Source: UBA4582 sp965657335
GTDB taxonomy: Bacteria > Pseudomonadota > Gammaproteobacteria > Pseudomonadales > Azotimanducaceae
Length of the DNA: 64,000 bases
Assembly (NCBI GenBank): GCA_965657335.1
Contig: CBFHOH010000005.1
Span: 62,001 to 126,000, forward strand
Direction of reading: 5' to 3'
The notes below the pieces were generated by a model that ran no database searches, had not been told where the DNA came from, and saw only the letters and a list, made by a program, of their open reading frames with translations. Shown here one piece after another: positions 60,880 through 64,000 of the stretch. The translations under genes and the position numbers were made by a program. How positions within the stretch are numbered: position 1 is the stretch's first letter; each line of letters starts with the position of its first letter.

Positions 60880-62031
60880 TCATGCGTGTTTAATCGTATC
60901 ATAAGCCCAGTCGAGCCAGGGCAGTAAAGCTTGAATATCTGTAGTCTCGACGGTCGCGCCTCCCCAGATTCGCAAACCGGGAGGTGCATCGCGATAACCA
61001 CCGATGTCATAAGCGACGTTTTCCGCCGCGAGGAGATCCCCGATCTGTTTAACCACTTTCCGCTGCTTATCATCAGACGCGTCGGTAAACCAATGATCCT
61101 CTATTTTTAGGCAAATTGAAGTAGAGGATCTGAGCGAGGCTTCTTCGCACAAAAATGCAAGCCAGTCTGATTTTTCAACGAAGTGTTCGATGACAGCTAA
61201 ATTCTTCTGACTTCGCTCAATGAGACTGCTGAGCCCACCGATGGTGTCAGCCCAAGCAAGCGCGGCGAGTTGGTCCTCAACCGCTAGCATCGAAGGTGTG
61301 TTAATCGTCGCGCCCTTAAAAATGCCATCGATCAACTTTCCGGATTTTGTTAGTCTAAAAATTTTGGGTAGCGGCCACGCGGGCGTGTAGGTTTCAAGCC
61401 GGTTAACCGCTCTGGGAGAGAGGGCGATCATTCCGTGTCCGCCTTCACCGCCAAGCACCTTCTGCCACGACCATGTTGTCACATCAAGTTTTGGCCACGG
61501 CATTTCCATCGCGAAAACAGCCGAGGTGGCATCACACAGGGTCAAGCCTTTTCGATCCTCAGTTATCCAGTCGCCATTAGGCACACGAACCCCAGAAGTT
61601 GTTCCGTTCCACGTAAACACAACATCATTATCGCAATCGACTTTCGTCAGGTTTGGTAGCTCGCCATAGTCGGCAGTATGGCTGTTGATATTTTTCAGGT
61701 TCAATTGGTTTTTGATGTCTGAAAGCCAACCTCCGCCAAAACTCTCCCAGCTCAAAATATCGACGGCCCGTTCCCCCAAGAGGTTCCACATTGCCAGTTC
61801 GAACGCGCCGGTGTCAGACCCGGGCAAGATGCCCACAATGTAATCGTCTGGAATACCTAAAAGGGCTTTGCTGTCGGTGATCACCTTGTTAAGTTTCGCT
61901 TTTTCAGCGCTGGCTCTATGGGAGCGCCCGAGACTTTCAGTGTTCATTGCTTGTAGTGACCATCCGGGAAATTTAGTCGTAGGGCCGGATGAGAACTTTG
62001 GGTTAGCAGGTTTGTCCTGAGGTGTGGTCAT
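60880..62031 (-). CDS. serC: Phosphoserine aminotransferase (alphaproteobacterial/archaeal-type SerC)
   Basis: A 383-residue class V aminotransferase that makes 3-phosphoserine from 3-phosphohydroxypyruvate. The phosphate-binding FSSGPTTKFPGWSLQAM start, SLGRSHRASAEKAK (near residue 32), ILPGSDTGAFELAMWNLLG and TWNGTTSGVRVPNGDW are typical of the second SerC type, which is found in alphaproteobacteria and Methanosarcina and differs from the E. coli type. The PLP lysine is in WSWQKVLGGEGG near 200. In a gammaproteobacterial setting this type is less usual. The gene seems autonomous; serA and serB are not adjacent. Confidence 0.88.
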   Translation of the reverse strand: MTTPQDKPANPKFSSGPTTKFPGWSLQAMNTESLGRSHRASAEKAKLNKVITDSKALLGIPDDYIVGILPGSDTGAFELAMWNLLGERAVDILSWESFGGGWLSDIKNQLNLKNINSHTADYGELPNLTKVDCDNDVVFTWNGTTSGVRVPNGDWITEDRKGLTLCDATSAVFAMEMPWPKLDVTTWSWQKVLGGEGGHGMIALSPRAVNRLETYTPAWPLPKIFRLTKSGKLIDGIFKGATINTPSMLAVEDQLAALAWADTIGGLSSLIERSQKNLAVIEHFVEKSDWLAFLCEEASLRSSTSICLKIEDHWFTDASDDKQRKVVKQIGDLLAAENVAYDIGGYRDAPPGLRIWGGATVETTDIQALLPWLDWAYDTIKHA

Positions 62032-62535
62032 GGGTTACTTGCCGATGAAAAAACCGCAATCTGAGCCTTTGCGCTAATTAAGTCAATAGGGAATACAATA
62101 GTTGCCTGAAACTCCGCTAATGCTGGTCTATTGCAACTGCCGTGAGAAACAAGAATACTCATTCGGTAGTCATTGTACGTATAAATGATTTGTTGACATC
62201 GTAACTGACAATCACGCTTGTTGTAGATGGCGCTAACTATCCAGCGGTGTCAACCGTACGGTAAGTCGCCGGGCATGCGGAAAACTTGGGTATCAAGTCC
62301 AAAGACGGATATCTTGTTTTTGTCGAGAGGTTGCTAGTATTCGATCGAAGCGTCCGCGAATTAACACGGTGATACTCACGTTGGTTTTTCAGATTGTCTG
62401 AGACAAGCAGTCCTGCAGATCGGGCAGCAAAGCGAGGACGTGATTTACACAAGCACTGGGTCGTTATGGATATAGAATCAAAGTCTTGCCGGTGTGTTTT
62501 TTGCGTTTTCTGGGCAGGCTAAGCAGGGCGGAGTA
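62032..62535. other. Long spacer with a palindrome, no gene
   Basis: This divergent spacer between serC and the carrier gene holds no credible gene. It contains a perfect 13-base palindrome TTGTCTGAGACAA at 62394-62406, a possible operator, and CCGTACGG near 62255. No promoter hexamers with correct spacing were identified. Confidence 0.35.
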
Positions 62536-62559
62536 ATGGTTAGAGGCATTCAGGAATGA
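62536..62559 (+). CDS. Leader peptide coupled to the ADP/ATP carrier-like gene
   Basis: A seven-codon frame (MVRGIQE) begins at 62536 with GCGGAG just upstream. Its TGA (62557-62559) overlaps the ATG of the carrier gene at 62556, giving ATGA. The carrier's own ATG has only CAGGA at one base distance, too close to serve well. Translation of the carrier may therefore depend on re-initiation from the leader. Confidence 0.4.
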   Translation: MVRGIQE

Positions 62560-63815
62560 TATCTAGGGAGTACCAGATCGCAGCGATCATGGCTGCTTCG
62601 GCTATGTTTACGCTCATTGGCTATGAGTTTATTCGCTCAGCAGCGACCGTGCTATTTAAAACAGCTTACGGTGCAGAGAACTTACCCCTTGTGATGGCCG
62701 CTATGCCTGCCGTTGTATTTGCTGGCGTTTGGATCTACAGCAGGATACTGAATCATCTCGGACCCAGGGGTACGCTACTGGTAACTTCTCTGGGATCGGG
62801 GTTACTTATTCTAAGTTGCTATTTGATTCTGCTCACAGGCGTTGATTGGATCACCGTCCCGCTTTACCTGCTGAAAGAGTTCTACATTGTCCTCTTGATC
62901 GAGCAGTATTGGAGCTACATCAATTCCTCATTATCGCCGGCCACAGCAAAAAAGGTTAACGGACCGATCACCGGGATAGCAGGACTCGGAGGGGCAATTG
63001 GTGGCTTGCTGGTCGGCATGAGTGCAGGTACTTACGGCACGGAAAATATGGTACTCGTTGCCGCATTCGCATGCCTACCTGCGGCCGCTTTATCCAATTA
63101 TGCTTATCGTCGTTTTGGTGAACCTGTGCAGTCAGTCGAATCAAGAGAGCACGGGAAAATGGGATGGCAACTGTTAAGCGCTAACCCAATGCTTTTGTAT
63201 CTATTGTCAATCGTACTGGTTTCGCAAGTGGTCTCGGCCGTGCTTGATTACAAATTCCAAGGTTTACTATCAACTGAGTTTGATGGTCGCCCGGATGAGG
63301 AAACCGAGTTTCAAGGCAGTTTTTTTGGCACACTCAACGCCAGCGTTCTGGTGCTGCAATTCGGTGTTACACCGCTGCTGCTTTCTTTCGTTGCGCTTCG
63401 ATGGGTCCACATATTGATGCCGCTGATTCATGTGGCAGCCATTACATTGGCGATCTATGAGCCATCGGTGTACACCGTCGGTCTTGCTTTTTTCCTATTC
63501 AAGGCCTTCGATTATTCAATTTTCAGAGCCGCCAAAGAACTACTCTACGTGCCGCTCTCATTTGATGAAAGATATCGGGCAAAGGAGATTATTGACGTCT
63601 TTGGATACAGGACAGGCAAGGGGGCTTCTTCTGTGGTTATCGTCGCGTTGCAAAATCTCGGTGTCGTTATGAGTAACTATTATTTGGCAACAGCATTTGT
63701 CGCAACTTCGATCTGGCTTGGCCTAATATTCCCACTGACTCAGCGAGCTGCGAAAAATGAGCAGGCAAACGCGGCATCAATGGGTAAAAATGCATCCGGT
63801 CCACGTGAGCAATAA
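62556..63815 (+). CDS. Npt1/Npt2-like ADP/ATP carrier (AAA family) or MFS-like protein
   Basis: A 419-residue membrane protein with about eleven to twelve spans. The C-terminal half has SIFRAAKELLYVPLSFDERYRAKEIIDVFGYRTGKG (KELLYVPLSFDERYRAKE near residue 327), the most conserved region of the bacterial/plastid ATP:ADP antiporter (TLC) family. The N-terminal half has GYEFIRSAATVLFKTAYG. These proteins are best known from intracellular parasites, but free-living bacteria carry divergent members of unknown substrate. Here it has no parasitism context, and a nucleotide exchange role is not implied. A coupled leader peptide precedes it. Confidence 0.7.
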   Translation: MISREYQIAAIMAASAMFTLIGYEFIRSAATVLFKTAYGAENLPLVMAAMPAVVFAGVWIYSRILNHLGPRGTLLVTSLGSGLLILSCYLILLTGVDWITVPLYLLKEFYIVLLIEQYWSYINSSLSPATAKKVNGPITGIAGLGGAIGGLLVGMSAGTYGTENMVLVAAFACLPAAALSNYAYRRFGEPVQSVESREHGKMGWQLLSANPMLLYLLSIVLVSQVVSAVLDYKFQGLLSTEFDGRPDEETEFQGSFFGTLNASVLVLQFGVTPLLLSFVALRWVHILMPLIHVAAITLAIYEPSVYTVGLAFFLFKAFDYSIFRAAKELLYVPLSFDERYRAKEIIDVFGYRTGKGASSVVIVALQNLGVVMSNYYLATAFVATSIWLGLIFPLTQRAAKNEQANAASMGKNASGPREQ

Positions 63816-63821
63816 AGGGTG

Positions 63822-64000
63822 TTATTCAATCAAGATATTTGTATCCAGCGTGCCTGCTGCTAACTCGTTCAACAAATACGCCAATCTGTTGGCGGATAAG
63901 GTGATTTGAGAGATGACAATCGGCTTCGCCCGCTCGAAATAGGCATCTCCCAATATATCACCGGTTACTATCAGGTTATCCTCTGCGTTCCTGTAGGCGG
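63822..64000 (-). CDS. S1/P1 nuclease family protein, C-terminal fragment (runs off right edge)
   Basis: The minus strand from the window edge is open for about 59 codons to a TAA at 63822. It reads LGDAYFERAKPIVISQITLS then ANRLAYLLNELAAG. The G-x-AYFxRAxPxV...RLAxLLNE pattern is the C-terminal helix region of S1/P1 nucleases, zinc-dependent single-strand nucleases that are usually exported. The catalytic part lies outside the window. It is convergent with the carrier gene, with six bases between stop codons. Confidence 0.6.
   Translation of the reverse strand, partial: AYRNAEDNLIVTGDILGDAYFERAKPIVISQITLSANRLAYLLNELAAGTLDTNILIE

Overview
The window looks like chromosomal DNA of a marine, aerobic, heterotrophic gammaproteobacterium. 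This is inferred from gene content and was not checked by a database search. Supporting signs are an E. coli-like LexA box at the imuA promoter, an Lrp-type operator beside lrp/ald, a complete TonB2/Ttp-type operon (DUF3450, two MotA/TolQ/ExbB proteins, ExbD, TonB, TPR protein), glutathione reductase, Na+-driven amino acid carriers (SNF, AGCS), a TTT carboxylate transporter and a large TonB-dependent receptor. Base composition is moderate and even. I see no rRNA, tRNA, CRISPR array, insertion sequence or prophage gene. Nearly every gene has a recognisable family, and small transcription units alternate in direction.

Layout. 1-1796: SOS mutagenesis genes imuA-imuB (minus; imuB runs off the left edge). 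1990-5799: a plus-strand set of class-D flavoprotein monooxygenase, LLM flavin monooxygenase and sulfatase. 5856-7616: divergent lrp-type regulator and alanine dehydrogenase. 7875-11879: S9 oligopeptidase lipoprotein, a degraded spacer, and a CinA-like/nucleotidyltransferase fusion interrupted near its C-terminus by an in-frame TAA. 12120-22914: DUF3806-like protein, SNF symporter, ornithine cyclodeaminase-like enzyme, an unannotated 57-residue membrane protein, leuB, DUF952 lipoprotein, ABM protein, D-tartrate dehydratase-like enolase, panE-like reductase, MFS carrier and alpha/beta hydrolase. 23292-29308: a catabolic island (class-D monooxygenase, MarR regulator, carboxymuconolactone decarboxylase-like protein, VOC protein, TonB-dependent receptor) with repeated operator-like palindromes.

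29790-34099: a minus-strand operon of GST, solute-binding/permease fusion, ABC ATPase and a PLP cysteine-desulfurase-like enzyme. 34326-43919: acyl-CoA synthetase; MTAP-TauD-Nudix-MBL operon; MFS carrier; DOMON-NamZ pair; glutathione reductase. 44067-49540: AGCS symporter with an inserted soluble domain, then SDR and M16C protease with overlapping start and stop. 49916-55090: TonB2/Ttp energy-transduction operon. 55177-62031: RsgA, the TctCBA operon, an MscS channel and phosphoserine aminotransferase. 62556-64000: ADP/ATP-carrier-like protein with a coupled leader peptide, and the C-terminus of an S1/P1 nuclease.

Functional picture. The window suggests a scavenger that imports bulky substrates through TonB-powered receptors, oxidises them with flavin enzymes, activates acids as CoA thioesters, and takes up amino acids and di/tricarboxylates with Na+ or ABC carriers. 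The items most worth a second look are the interrupted CinA-like/nucleotidyltransferase gene, the stand-alone small membrane protein gene at 15471, the repeated TCAA-N5-TTGA sites near the MarR gene, the monooxygenase-LLM-sulfatase set, and the domain inserted in the AGCS symporter.
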